Part shown: piece after piece, positions 50,158 through 60,646 of the stretch | Numbering within the stretch: the stretch's first letter is position 1 | How the letters are laid out: every line of letters starts with the position of its first letter | Assembly (NCBI GenBank): GCA_046349855.1 | Contig: JAXMBM010000007.1 | Coordinates: forward strand, 62,001 to 126,000 | Source: CAIXSC01 sp046349855 | GTDB lineage: Bacteria; Planctomycetota; Planctomycetia; Pirellulales; Pirellulaceae | Length of the DNA stretch: 64,000 bases | Direction of reading: 5' to 3' | The notes under the pieces: model-generated | What the model was told of the DNA's origin: nothing | What the model saw: the letters and a program-made list of their open reading frames with translations, nothing else | Database searches by the model: none | Translations under genes and position numbers: made by a program

Positions 50158-51247
50158 TAGACGAAATGGGACTGTTTTTGGATGCCAACGACTCCGCCGG
50201 CTGCCCGACCAGTCGGCGACGCCTCTGGACTAGTCGGCGATGTCTCCGGGCCAGACCGCCACAACCTTCCCTGAATCCCGCGTTCTTCCCGCTCGCCGCT
50301 GCCCCACCAAACCCCCCGCTCCTCCCCGATCCGGTGGCTGCCACCTTTTCGTGCTTGGCTCTGGGTTCCTGGGTCCCGCATCTTTCCCAGTCGATCCTGC
50401 CAATCCAAACCCCCTGCTTCTCCTCAATCCAGTGGCTGCCACCTTTTTGCTGCTGCCACCTTTTTGGCGCTGCCACCTTTTCTGGCCACCTTTTCTTCAC
50501 CTCTTCGTGGCGACGCCTCCGGACCAGAGTGCCACCGGCCCGCCTGCCTGCATCGATCCACCCGCCTGCCCCTGTCGATCGCCCCTCCCCGGAGCGATCA
50601 TCCGCCCTCCGCCACATGTTTCCCTGAATCCCGCGTTCTCCGGTCGCCGCTGCCCCACCAAACCCCCCGCTCCTCCCCGATCTCCCGGATCCGGTGGATC
50701 CGGTGACTGCCACCTTTTCTTCACTGCCACCTTTTCTTCCCCATATCCGCTTTCATCGCCAATACCGCATATCCCATGGATTGGCCAGTTATCCTAAAGC
50801 TGCTGTCTTTTCTAACTTTCCTTGTTCTGGAGGCTGCTTCCTTTTCTGTTCTGGAGGCTGCTTCCTCTTCTCGCTTCCTTCTTCTCTCTTGCCGCCGCGG
50901 AACACGCAATCGACTGAGAGATCCCCCCTAGCCCCAGGGCAGGGGTGGTACGTGTCAAGACTGCGGGTTCGTGCTCCAGAGACCAACTCCACGCAGAAGC
51001 CTGCACGCCACCCCACTGCCGACTAGATCGGCTGGCGATGGAGCTGGCGTCTGGGACAAACTGCGGCAGTCCCAATCATTGACAGGTCATGCAATGCGAC
51101 TCAACTTCGGGCATGACAACCGGATTCGGTCGCCAACCGTCATCGCATCGACCATCGGATGAGAACGCGCCAAGGCATCGGCGTAGACGCGCGTTGAGAA
51201 GGCCTGAGTCGCACTCCGCGGAACAACTCCGCACACAGCGAATGGGG
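50158..51247. repeat. 1.1-kb low-complexity repeat region without genes
   Basis: Two nearly identical segments of about 60 bp (50271-50333 and 50622-50683) start TCCCTGAATCCCGCGTTCT and contain GCCGCTGCCCCACCAAACCC. Between and after them the motif GCCACCTTTT recurs at least seven times. At 50817-50870 TTCTGGAGGCTGCTTCC occurs twice about 24 bp apart. All long frames across it are repeat translations (Gly/Arg-rich or Pro-rich) and were not called. The last 250 bp before the nitrilase-fold gene hold nothing I can identify. Confidence 0.75.
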
Positions 51248-52600
51248 CTACCGTCGAGTGGGCTCGGACGGCACGGGTGGGCGGTGGCGAGGGATCATGC
51301 TGTGGAAGTCACCAAGGTTGTACGGTCCGTAGTACGGAATCCCCAGGGCTACCTCGGCCACCGTGACAGTTCCCCACTTCTCGCCCGTGGCGATGCGCTG
51401 TCCTCCCCGATCATAGATCGCGGAGTACATCCAACCATCGTCCGGTTTCATGAAAGTGCTGCTGACAACATACACGTGATTCTCGCATGCGCGGGCCTCT
51501 GCCAGTTTTGGATTACATCCCCAAACCGGCCAAGCGATGATTTCCGCTCCATTCTTGGTCAGTTCCCGCGCGACCTCGGGGAAAAACCCGTCATAGCAGA
51601 TCATCATTCCGATTTTACCGAGAGGAGTGTCGAACACCGGGTAGCTCTTGCCCGGAGCGATGCCTTTGGCGGCCTCGCCGGGCGGCAGTGACACCTTGCG
51701 ATATTTGCCGATCAGTTGCCCGTCGGTTCCCAGCAACACCGCCGTGTTGTAGATGAGATGAGCGTCGCGTTCATAGAGGCTGAACACGATGTGCAGTCGG
51801 TGTGCCTTTGCTTGTGCTCCGAAATACTCGGTGGATGGGCCAGGGATCGGCTCGGCTATGTCCTCCACGCTGGCATTCACTCCGGCACTCGGTACCGTTT
51901 CGCCTAACACCACGAGCTCTGCTTGTTGCTCGGCCGCTTGTTTCAGGAGCGGAGCGAATTCACGGCAATTCTCCTGCGGTGATTTGCCGCTTGGCTTGTA
52001 ATGTACCGTGGCCAACCGCACTCGGCGTTCGGCCGGTGCTGCCGTCTTGATGAACTCCGGCCTGTACCATTCCACTCGTCCGCCGGGCGCCCATTGAAGA
52101 TGCATCTCCACCACGGCTCGAGTGGCTCGGGAAGGAGAGCGATAGACACCGCTGACGCTCGTTACGCCTTCCGCATCAGCGGCTGCATCAGCGGGGTATT
52201 CAGGTTCCGCACTTGGGAGCGGCAACCGCGAGTCCATTCCCGGTGTGGGCGCATCCAGTGTCACCAGACGCCCACGGTCGTCTTGCCAGCGTATACGCAC
52301 CAGGCAACTTTGACGCGGATTCTCCACGCCGTGGGACTTGCGCTGTACCGAAAAGCGGTAGTACTCGCCACCCTTCACCGAAAACGACTGCTCGAACCAC
52401 CCATCCAATCCCTCACGCTGATCGTGAGCGATCACCAGGCCACCATTGTCACCTCGCGAAAACTGCGGGCGGATTTCTGGCCGCGGACTGACTGCATCCC
52501 ATCCAGCAAATTCACCCGCCCTCCCGGCCGCCACAACATTGGCAAGAAAGCACAGCCCTACCAGTGCCAAGCTACATCCGCGTATTGTCGTTCTGCACAT
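51248..52600 (-). CDS. secreted nitrilase-superfamily carbon-nitrogen hydrolase (450 aa)
   Basis: ATG 52600 starts a signal peptide (MCRTTIRGCSLALVGLCFLANVVAAGRA). Residues about 30-190 are a beta-sandwich domain of carbohydrate-binding or discoidin type (EGLDGWFEQSFSVKGGEYYRFSVQRKSHG). The nitrilase domain follows from about 200 with the full catalytic set: Glu in ELVVLGETVPSAG, Lys in IGKYRKVSLPPGE, Cys in KIGMMICYDGFFPEVAREL. Members hydrolyse amides or transfer acyl groups. An exported fusion with a beta-sandwich is atypical for this mostly cytoplasmic family and suggests an extracellular amidase. It stands alone between repeat regions and has lower GC at third positions than core genes here. 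Confidence 0.88.
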   Translation of the reverse strand: MCRTTIRGCSLALVGLCFLANVVAAGRAGEFAGWDAVSPRPEIRPQFSRGDNGGLVIAHDQREGLDGWFEQSFSVKGGEYYRFSVQRKSHGVENPRQSCLVRIRWQDDRGRLVTLDAPTPGMDSRLPLPSAEPEYPADAAADAEGVTSVSGVYRSPSRATRAVVEMHLQWAPGGRVEWYRPEFIKTAAPAERRVRLATVHYKPSGKSPQENCREFAPLLKQAAEQQAELVVLGETVPSAGVNASVEDIAEPIPGPSTEYFGAQAKAHRLHIVFSLYERDAHLIYNTAVLLGTDGQLIGKYRKVSLPPGEAAKGIAPGKSYPVFDTPLGKIGMMICYDGFFPEVARELTKNGAEIIAWPVWGCNPKLAEARACENHVYVVSSTFMKPDDGWMYSAIYDRGGQRIATGEKWGTVTVAEVALGIPYYGPYNLGDFHSMIPRHRPPVPSEPTRR

Positions 52601-52873
52601 TGTGAGTTGCCTCGGCCTTCCTGGAGTGCCCAAGTCCGTCTCGGACATCTTACGGCCCAGAGGAACACGCCAACAGCCTGTCGCAACTTCCTCGGCGTCA
52701 ACCGCGAGTTCGGTCACGCAGTGCGCGTCGGACGGTGACCGCGATGCTTGTTCCGAGGTGTCAGACGATACGGAGCGTGCCGAGGTGACGCTCGAGTGGC
52801 TCGTTCCGGCGTTCGATGGGAGGGAGACACGACGTGGCCGTGAGCTGGTTGCTGCCTACGACGGCAGAACGTG

Positions 52874-54241
52874 CTATCCGTATGCGTCTTCCATCTGATG
52901 TCGGCGCCAGAGCCACCTTCGGCCGACCCGAGTGGCCTCCTGCTCGAGTTGCTGCACTTTTCCCACAGCCACTCCAAACCAGTCTCGCAGGTTTTCGACC
53001 AGCTTCAGCCAGCCATCGGCGCGGATTCCCAATCGCTCCAGAATGGGTGGCGCTGTCTCTGGAATCACCCCTCGTTTTCCTGCTTGCAGCTGCCGGCCGG
53101 TCCAATCCAGCAATTCCAGGTATTCGTCAAAGGTCAGCGACAGAAAACCCTTGTTGGAAGCCCGCGGTGCAGGGAAGTGAAGCACACCGGACCGGGTACG
53201 CAACGAATCGCGTGCTTTGGACGTCCGATGGCAGCGCACTGAGCTCTGATTCGTGCCGCTCGTCTGTTCGGACTCAGCTGTCGGTCCTTCATCGTTGGCC
53301 CGATGGACCGCTGCGAGTTGCGGATCCGAGAGCGCTTCTTCCACAGAGGGAGGTACGCCACGATCTGTCGAATCCCGCCCTTCGCTTTCGGAGAAATCGT
53401 CCCACTCAAGCGTTTCTGCCCCGGTGAACCACTCCGCCAGATAGCTGTTCAGGCGTCGTTCCGCATCCAGTGTCAGTCGGCTCAGCCAGGCGTCATCGTC
53501 GGATGGATCGGCACAGATCACGTCGAGGGGGAGTCCGCCGTCAGCCGACAGCGCGGAGACGTCGAGGCCTTGGGCGAGCGCGCGGGCGAGGCGCTGTCGA
53601 CGTCCCGCGATTCGATCGGAAACGGACGTGTATGCCGACTGTTCCGGTGTTTCCGCGCGGCATGCACGAACCGGATTCAAGTCGATGTAGAACGCACACG
53701 CGAGCACGGCGGCTTCATCCAGCAGCCTGACACTTTTGTACCGTTCCGCGAAGAATCGTCCCCCCTTGTCGGTCTCCCTGTTTGCTCGACGTCCAATATA
53801 CGAGCACCAGATGCGCATCAGCCACGAAGGATTGGACAACCGAGCCCGTAATTCCATTACCCTGTCCGCGTCATTCAGCCAGTGTTCGAGCTCTACTGCC
53901 TGGGGTTCGGCAGCCGAGCCGTCAGATTCCACACGCTCCGGACAGACTTGCCACCAGCGGCGCACCACTTCCTGATCCGTCCACATCCTTACGAGATCCG
54001 GCCGGTTGCGGACAATCAGGTGAAGGTGGTTGTCCATGAGGCTGTACTTGAAGAGATCCACCGCAAAAGCACCGGCGAGTTGACGCAGCTTATCTCGCAT
54101 CCAGGCCTTGCGGTGGGAATAGTCGATCTGCTTCTCGCGGTCGTAACCGCAAAGATACGCCTGTTGGACACAGCGATTAAAACAATGGTAAACACCAACC
54201 TCGTCGAGCGGCATCGCCAGAGAACGTTTGAGACTGGGCAT
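52874..54241 (-). CDS. REP-associated tyrosine transposase (RAYT), IS200/TnpA-REP family (455 aa)
   Basis: ATG 54241 follows GAGGA; the longer reading lacks a ribosome binding site. The Y1/HUH fold is visible: VGVYHCFNRCVQQAYLCG (first strand), FKYSLMDNHLHLIVRNRPD (His72-x-His74, the HUH metal pair) and LACAFYIDLNPVRACRAETPEQSAYTS, with the candidate nucleophile Tyr. A helical C-terminal extension of about 200 residues follows. RAYTs are single-copy, non-self-mobilising transposases linked to REP repeats. About 1 kb of repeat units lies immediately 5' of this gene, and REP-like elements occur at 11.4 and 13.0 kb, so it may be responsible for one of these families. The size is larger than enterobacterial RAYTs. 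Confidence 0.88.
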   Translation of the reverse strand: MPSLKRSLAMPLDEVGVYHCFNRCVQQAYLCGYDREKQIDYSHRKAWMRDKLRQLAGAFAVDLFKYSLMDNHLHLIVRNRPDLVRMWTDQEVVRRWWQVCPERVESDGSAAEPQAVELEHWLNDADRVMELRARLSNPSWLMRIWCSYIGRRANRETDKGGRFFAERYKSVRLLDEAAVLACAFYIDLNPVRACRAETPEQSAYTSVSDRIAGRRQRLARALAQGLDVSALSADGGLPLDVICADPSDDDAWLSRLTLDAERRLNSYLAEWFTGAETLEWDDFSESEGRDSTDRGVPPSVEEALSDPQLAAVHRANDEGPTAESEQTSGTNQSSVRCHRTSKARDSLRTRSGVLHFPAPRASNKGFLSLTFDEYLELLDWTGRQLQAGKRGVIPETAPPILERLGIRADGWLKLVENLRDWFGVAVGKVQQLEQEATRVGRRWLWRRHQMEDAYG

Positions 54242-56053
54242 GACGGAGTCCTCGGAGTACCCGCGAAACGACTTGCCACACCCTGATGACCAAACTTGGC
54301 CAATGGTGTTGTTGACCAGCTCCAAGAGTCATTCCGCTTGAGAATCCATCGCAAAACCGGCAGAAAACCGGGCCGACATGCCGCCCTTCTGTTGCGCCAT
54401 AGATCGGTACCAGTTCGACTCCCCTCCCAGACTCACTGCCGCCCCTGGAATCTGCAAAGCCATTCATGGATTGTGCATATTTCCCATATTACGTGGTTTG
54501 CTCACTCGCCCACGAACAGGTGGCTGATTCCTTCTCGGCGTTCGTCCGCCTCACCGGCGATCGAGATGGGGATCCCCTAGGCTATCTAGAGCTTGCATAG
54601 TGTTCATATTGCGTGACCTTCCCACTCGGCGGCGAACAGGTGGCTGGTTCCTTCTCGCGGCTGCTGTCCGCCTCACCGGCGATCGAGATGGGGATCCCCT
54701 AGGCTATCGAGAGTGTGCATGGTGTTCATATTGCGTGACCTTCCCATTCAGCGGCGAACAGGTGGCTGGTTCCTTCTCGGCGCCCATATTGCGTGACCTT
54801 CCCATTCAGCGGCGAACAGGTGGCTGGTTCCTTCTCGGCGCCCCTTCTCGGCTGGTTCCTTCTTGGCGCCTTCTCGGCGCGCCGATTCCTTCCCGGCCGC
54901 TGTCCGCCTTACCGACGATCGAGATGGGGATTCCCTAGGTTATCTAGAGTGTGCATGGTGTTCATATTGCGTGACCTTCCCACTCGGCGGCGAACAGGTG
55001 GCTGGTTCCTTCTCGGCGCTTCGTGTGGGTTCGGCGGTAAAGTCAGGCTCTGTCCGACGGTAGTCCGGGTCGTCGCCGCGGTGTGGTTAAGCGCGGCTGG
55101 CGCCGCGGGATTTTCGGAGGCATCTCGCAGGTATCCAAGGATCTCTCTTTGCGAAAACGGCCGCTGGCGAAGCCACTCCGCCAGCGTCGCGATCAACGTT
55201 GGCACTCCCACCTCCAATTCATGGTCGATGACCACTTGGACACCTGCGAGATGCCTCAAAAAATCCTGCGGCGACAGCCGCACCCTATGCATCTCTTTCT
55301 CAGACGACCCGCAGTAAACCCAGAAGGACCGATCGAGATGGGGATCCCCTAGGTTATCTAGAGTGGCATGATGGTCATATTGCATGACCCAGAAGGACCG
55401 ATCGAGATGGGGATCCCCTAGGTTATCTAGAGTGTGCATGATGGTCATATTGCATGACCTACCCATTCGGTGGCGAACAGGTGGCTGGTTCCTTCTCGGC
55501 GCCCCTTCTCGGCGCCTTCTCGGCGCACCTTCTCGGCGGCTGGTTCCTTCTCGGCGGCCCGCGGCGCCTTCTCGGCGGCCCGACCCGATCGGGCGCAAGC
55601 TATCTCGCTCGATCGCCTTGGCCTGGAACGCCCCCAACGCCCCCGCTCGTTTCGCGGAGGCACTCAAATGAAGTGCCAACTTGTCGCGGGGGCGTGCATT
55701 GAAAAATATGGACTCACTTGCGTTGTTTCGGCGTAACTGCGGAAGTTGGGCTAACACTCGGCCTCGGTCTGCCGGCCTTCCCGGAAGGGACCACTGCGGG
55801 GGCGGGGACGCCGGTTGGGCGAAAATCAAGCGGTCTCAGCGCGATCAGACCGCCATCTGTCGCTGCGGCCATCTGTGACTGCGGCCATCTGTCGCTGCGG
55901 CGGCGGTTGTCATGGGACCTGGCCGCGGCTCCTGCCACGAGACCTGACGCAGTCAGCTTCGTGCCGATCCCAGAACGGCTCGGCTGCGTAGAATAAGCGG
56001 GCAACAGTCGCGCGCATCGCCGCAGCGCGCGCCGCTCGACTATGGGGTGACTT
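54242..56053. repeat. 1.8-kb repeat array and gene remnants 5' of the RAYT
   Basis: Five copies of a segment beginning GATCGAGATGGGGAT(C/T)CCCTAGG start at 54559, 54681, 54917, 55331 and 55400. Each continues into TATCTAGAGTGTGCATG and TCATATTGCGTGACC. About six copies of GGCGAACAGGTGGCTGGTTC, followed by CTTCTCGG runs, alternate with them, giving a compound unit of about 118 bp. The unit contains palindromes GGGGATCCCC and CCTAGG. Between the third and fourth copies is a unique stretch (see 55030-55318), and beyond 55600 the repeats stop. A 16-bp unit CGGCCATCTGTCGCTG occurs three times at 55850-55897. No intact gene is supported. Confidence 0.8.
55030..55318 (-). pseudogene. possible gene remnant inside the repeat array
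   Basis: On the minus strand this unique stretch reads KEMHRVRLSPQDFLRHLAGV followed by QVVIDHELEVGVPTLIATLA and EWLRQRPFSQREILGYL. That composition is protein-like with amphipathic helices, unlike the flanking repeat translations. It has no credible start and runs into repeats at both ends, so it is at most a fragment of a gene captured or broken by repeat expansion. I do not recognise a family. Confidence 0.25.
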
Positions 56054-56158
56054 ATGACTCACACCCTCGGCTATCACGAAGTCCTGTTCTTAATCCTGGC
56101 TACGATCCTGGGTATCGTCATCTGGATGCTCGCTGTGACGCCGGCCAGCGGTGGCTGA
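56054..56158 (+). CDS. 34-residue single-span membrane peptide
   Basis: ATG 56054 has GGGGTGA just upstream. The peptide starts MTHTLGYHEVLFLILATILG and ends in VIWMLAVTPASGG, with one continuous hydrophobic segment (residues about 9-28). Codon use is normal for the region. Such peptides are easily missed; it may be a small membrane regulator. It converges on the methyltransferase gene, 32 bp away. Translation is plausible but unproven. Confidence 0.45.
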   Translation: MTHTLGYHEVLFLILATILGIVIWMLAVTPASGG

Positions 56159-56190
56159 CATCGCTCCTCCAGTGATCCGAGGATCGCGGG

Positions 56191-57213
56191 CTATTTCTCG
56201 GCCAGAACCGCGTCGAGAGGGGCCGGAGTGCGTACGCCACGCACCGTCCGAAAGCCGACCTGCCGCAGCAACTCTTCGTACTCGCCCAACGTTCGCTCCT
56301 TGCCTTCCGTGCAAGTCAGCATGTTGAGGCTCTGCATCTGCGCCCACCGCGGACCCGATTTGTCGTCGACCAGCAGTTTTTCCGCGATCAACAGTGCTCC
56401 CCCAGCGGGCAGACTCGCGTAAATCCGACTCAACAGGCGCAGAATCTTGTCCGCGGACCAGTCGTGGAGAATGCGACCCAATGCATACAGATCCCCGGCC
56501 GGCAGCGGGTCGACGAAGAAATCCCCACCCTCCACACGCACGCGGTCCGCCACCGGCGTCGCCGCCACCATCTCGCTGGCCAAAGGCACCGCATCCGGCA
56601 GATCGAACACGATGGCCCGAAGCTGCGGATAACGCTGGCAGGCCGCGGTCGCCAAATGCCCCGTCGCCCCGCCCAAATCCACCAGGCAACGGTAGCCACT
56701 CAGGTCAAACGCCGACACCACATGCGGCGAACTGATCACGCCAAAACCGTGCATCCCCAACAGAAACTCGCGCTTCGCCTCCTCCGTGCGAAAGAAATGA
56801 GCGAAGATCGGACCATCCCAGCCGTAGGCCTGATTCCACCGATGCGTCCCCTCCCGCACCGCGTCCTCCAGATGCTTCCACAACGTCCACATCACATCGT
56901 TCGAGTACTGAATGTACCCCGTCAGCCGTTGCGGACTGGAAGAAACGAGGTAGGCAGCGGCGACTGGGGTGTTTGCGTAGTTCGCGCCGTCACGCTGCAG
57001 CAACCCCAACCCCAGGCAGGCGTCCAACAATCGTTCCAAAGCATCAGGATCGCACTCCAGCTGCCGAGCCAGAGACGACAGGTCCTGGGACCGCACCGCC
57101 AGCGCATCAAACACACCCAGCGAAACGGCAGCGAACATCGTCTTGGAACGGCGGAATGCTTCCAGCAGGTCGAGAACCAGGGAAGGGTCGGGATGGGCGA
57201 CAGGTTCGTTCAT
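56191..57213 (-). CDS. SAM-dependent O-methyltransferase, ASMT/HIOMT-like (340 aa)
   Basis: An N-terminal winged-helix dimerisation domain (residues about 10-95; AFRRSKTMFAAVSLGVFDALAV...LERLLDACLGLGLLQRDGANYANTPVAAAYL) precedes a class I methyltransferase fold. SAM motif I is CLVDLGGATGHLATAACQRYP. The acidic residue is in AIVFDLPDAV, and the catalytic His is in YALGRILHDWSADKILRLL. This is the plant/animal O-methyltransferase architecture (acetylserotonin, hydroxyindole, caffeate types), also used for bacterial antibiotics and pigments. The substrate is unknown, and no biosynthetic cluster is adjacent. It diverges from the ABC ATPase gene. Confidence 0.88.
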   Translation of the reverse strand: MNEPVAHPDPSLVLDLLEAFRRSKTMFAAVSLGVFDALAVRSQDLSSLARQLECDPDALERLLDACLGLGLLQRDGANYANTPVAAAYLVSSSPQRLTGYIQYSNDVMWTLWKHLEDAVREGTHRWNQAYGWDGPIFAHFFRTEEAKREFLLGMHGFGVISSPHVVSAFDLSGYRCLVDLGGATGHLATAACQRYPQLRAIVFDLPDAVPLASEMVAATPVADRVRVEGGDFFVDPLPAGDLYALGRILHDWSADKILRLLSRIYASLPAGGALLIAEKLLVDDKSGPRWAQMQSLNMLTCTEGKERTLGEYEELLRQVGFRTVRGVRTPAPLDAVLAEK

Positions 57214-57334
57214 GGGTAGAAGGTGGGGCTGGTTCGCAAAAGGAAAAAAAAGCCTTACACTTGGGACTGGTTCACGGCGCGCGGCCGACGGCGCTCAAGG
57301 ATTCAGCCGGCAGTTTGCCAGAGGAAGCGACAGC

Positions 57335-58033
<699 letters not shown>

Positions 58034-58116
58034 CGGCGAGCGCAGCCAGGTGGCAACGCGGCATTCCCCGTGGCCAGTTCGGTCACCGTTTTTCCTCTGC
58101 GAGCAAGGAAGCAGTC

Positions 58117-60627
58117 GTGTATCTCGGAAGATTCATCTGGCGATCGCTGTGCAACCGGCCGGGGCGGGCGCTGCTGACGTTGTCGAGTATCGTGATTGGC
58201 GTCGCGGCGACGGTCACGTTCGTGATGACCACCTCGACAACCCGCGGCGCGTACCGCCGCATGTTCTCGATGGTGACGGGCCGGGCGGCGCTGGAAGTGC
58301 GGATGCCGGGTGAAAGCCGATTCGCGGATAAGTATCTCGAACCGATCGCCGCCCTGCCGCACGTCAAGGTTGCGGCTCCACTGGTGCGACGGTTGAGCAC
58401 CTTGTTTGCCCAGGGACAGCGGCTCAACCTCGAAGTTTTCGGCATCGACCCACAACTCGATCCGCTCGTCCGCGAGTACGAAATCCGCTCGGGACGCACG
58501 GTTGAGTCGGGGGATGAAATCGTGGTCGACGAAGCGCTGGCTCGGCGACTCAACGTGTCCCCGGGCGACACCGTCAAGCTGCTCAGCGATCGCGGCCTGA
58601 AGTCGTTCGAACTGGTCGGCACGCTGGCGCCCAAAGGGGGAACCGCGCTCCGCCAGGCCGGTATGGCTCTGCTGCCGCTCAAGAAAGCTCAGTCGATTTT
58701 CCGCGCCACCAGCAAGCTCGACGCCATCCAGATCGTGCTCGACGACGAACAGCACCTCGAGTCGGTCCAGGCGTCGGTGCAGGCGCTGCTGCCCCCGGAA
58801 CTCGAAGTGCGTCCTCCCAACACGCAGTCGCAGCTGATGAAAGAAACGTTGATGAGCAGCGAGCAGGGGCTGCGGCTGTCGACGATCTTCTCACTGCTGC
58901 TGGCCGGCTTCATCATCCTCAACACGTTCCTGATGAATGTGGGAGAACGCCGCCGGCAGCTGGCCATCATGCGGGCGATCGGAGCGACCAGCCGCCAGAT
59001 CCGCAGTGCCCTGCTCCAGGAGAGCGCCCTGCTCGGATTGATCGGAGCACTGGTGGGGATTGGGCTGGGAACTCTGGCCGGCCGAACCCTCAATCGGACT
59101 CTCTCGACCGCCCTCGAGCTCGATCTGCCTCCCGCCGAACTGACCTGGCCCACCATCGGCCTGGCCTGCCTGTTCGGCCTCGGCATGGCCCTGGTCGGCG
59201 CCTATGTGCCGGCCGTGCGCGCGGGCCGCGTCTCGCCGCTCGAAGGCCTCGATCGCGTCGCGGCCTCGGATATGGCGGGAGTGTCGTGGGGCTACGTCGG
59301 CGTGGGATTGCTGCTCACCGTCGTCAGCAGCATCTTCATCGTGATACCGCTCTACGGCTGGCTGCCGATCATCGTTCCCACGTATGCCGCGCCGGTGCTG
59401 CTGATCGGCATCGTCATGCTCTCACCGCTCGTCATGGAACCCCTGGTCCGGCTGGGAGCGGCCGTGGTGAGCCCCATCCTGCGGCTCGAAGGCCGGCTGG
59501 CCGTGATGCAGCTGCTCCGCCACCGCACTCGCACCACACTCACCGCCGGCGTACTGTTCGTCGCCGGCGCCACGGGCGTGGGCATCGCCTACTCGATCCT
59601 CGACAACGTCAACGACGTCCGCGACTGGTACCGCCAGGTGATCGTGGGAGACTTCTTCGTGCGGGCCATGCGACCCGACATGGCGACCGGCGAGTCGGCG
59701 GATCTGCCCGTGGAACTCGACACAGACATCCGCCAGGTCCCCGGCATCGCGAGTCTGGAAGCGGTGACCATGGTCGAGTCGCGGATCGGCGAAACGAAAG
59801 TCGTCGTCGTGGCCCGAGAATTCACCGATCCCGAGCCCCCGGCCTTCGACCTCATCTCGGGCGATCGGCACGTGATCCGCGACGAGCTCCTCAGCGGACA
59901 GGTGGTCATCTCCAGCGTGCTCGGCCTGCGGATGAACCTCCATCAGGGGGAAGACGTCGTACTCGACACGGCCCAGGGCCGCACTCGGCTGCGTATCTGC
60001 GGCGTGACCAACGAGTACATGATGGGTGGATATGCGATCTACATGTACCGGCCGCTGGCGGTCGAACTGCTGGGAGTCGACGGCATCGATGCGTACGGGG
60101 TGCGGGCCGAACCCGGGCGGCGCGCCGACGTCGAAAAGGCGCTCCAGCCGCTGTGCGACAAGTACGGCGTGCTGCTCCATTCGCTGGCCGAAGTGGTCGA
60201 CACCATCGAATTCACGATTCGCGGCATCGTCTGGTGCCTGTGGGGACTCATCGGCCTCGGCTTTGTCATCGGTGCCTTCGGAGTGGTCAATACGCTCACC
60301 ATGAACGTGCTCGAACAGACACGCGAACTTGGCCTGCTGCGGATCGTCGCCATGACCCGCGGACAGGTCCGCCGCACCATCCTCACCCAGGCCCTGCTCA
60401 TCGGACTGGTTGGCTTGGCGCCGGGGGTGATCGGCGGGCTGATCACCGCCTACGTGATCAACATCGCCACCATGCCGTCGATCGGGCATCCGGTCGAATT
60501 CGGCTTCCGCCCCGGCCTGCTGCTCGGCGCCTTCGTGGGAGCCCTGCTGATCACCATCGGCGCCGCCTGGTTTCCAGCGCGGCGCGCCACGCGGTTGGAC
60601 CTCGTCCAAGCCCTGCATTACGAATAG
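58117..60627 (+). CDS. ABC transporter permease with two FtsX domains (836 aa)
   Basis: GTG 58117 follows AAGGAAG. A first helix (ALLTLSSIVIGVAATVTFVMTT) leads to a MacB-like periplasmic core. The first FtsX domain is near residues 250-370: LRLSTIFSLLLAGFIILNTFLMNVGERRRQLAIMRAIGATSRQIRSALLQESALLGLIGALVGIGLG. Central helices follow (VGVGLLLTVVSSIFIVIPLYGWLPIIVPTYAAPVLLIGIVML), then a second periplasmic core and a second FtsX domain (GLIGLGFVIGAFGVVNTLTMNVLEQTRELGLLRIVAMTRGQVRRTIL). This is the long, internally duplicated permease type with about ten helices. It probably exports lipids or lipoproteins, with the ATPase at 57335. Confidence 0.92.
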   Translation: MYLGRFIWRSLCNRPGRALLTLSSIVIGVAATVTFVMTTSTTRGAYRRMFSMVTGRAALEVRMPGESRFADKYLEPIAALPHVKVAAPLVRRLSTLFAQGQRLNLEVFGIDPQLDPLVREYEIRSGRTVESGDEIVVDEALARRLNVSPGDTVKLLSDRGLKSFELVGTLAPKGGTALRQAGMALLPLKKAQSIFRATSKLDAIQIVLDDEQHLESVQASVQALLPPELEVRPPNTQSQLMKETLMSSEQGLRLSTIFSLLLAGFIILNTFLMNVGERRRQLAIMRAIGATSRQIRSALLQESALLGLIGALVGIGLGTLAGRTLNRTLSTALELDLPPAELTWPTIGLACLFGLGMALVGAYVPAVRAGRVSPLEGLDRVAASDMAGVSWGYVGVGLLLTVVSSIFIVIPLYGWLPIIVPTYAAPVLLIGIVMLSPLVMEPLVRLGAAVVSPILRLEGRLAVMQLLRHRTRTTLTAGVLFVAGATGVGIAYSILDNVNDVRDWYRQVIVGDFFVRAMRPDMATGESADLPVELDTDIRQVPGIASLEAVTMVESRIGETKVVVVAREFTDPEPPAFDLISGDRHVIRDELLSGQVVISSVLGLRMNLHQGEDVVLDTAQGRTRLRICGVTNEYMMGGYAIYMYRPLAVELLGVDGIDAYGVRAEPGRRADVEKALQPLCDKYGVLLHSLAEVVDTIEFTIRGIVWCLWGLIGLGFVIGAFGVVNTLTMNVLEQTRELGLLRIVAMTRGQVRRTILTQALLIGLVGLAPGVIGGLITAYVINIATMPSIGHPVEFGFRPGLLLGAFVGALLITIGAAWFPARRATRLDLVQALHYE

Positions 60628-60646
60628 TCGTCAAGGAGAAGGGGGC

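Noticed and set aside
49928..50713. Gly/Arg-rich minus-strand frame across the repeat region
   Set aside because: It consists of translated low-complexity repeats, overlaps the promoter of the sulfide operon, and has no ribosome binding site.
54480..55560. CRISPR array
   Set aside because: The repeats are long, variable, unequally spaced and compound. There are no uniform spacers and no cas genes.
54909..55829. 306-codon minus-strand frame in the repeat array
   Set aside because: Most of it is translated repeat units (HTLDNLGDPHLDR repeated). Only the central unique part looks protein-like, and it is listed as a possible remnant.
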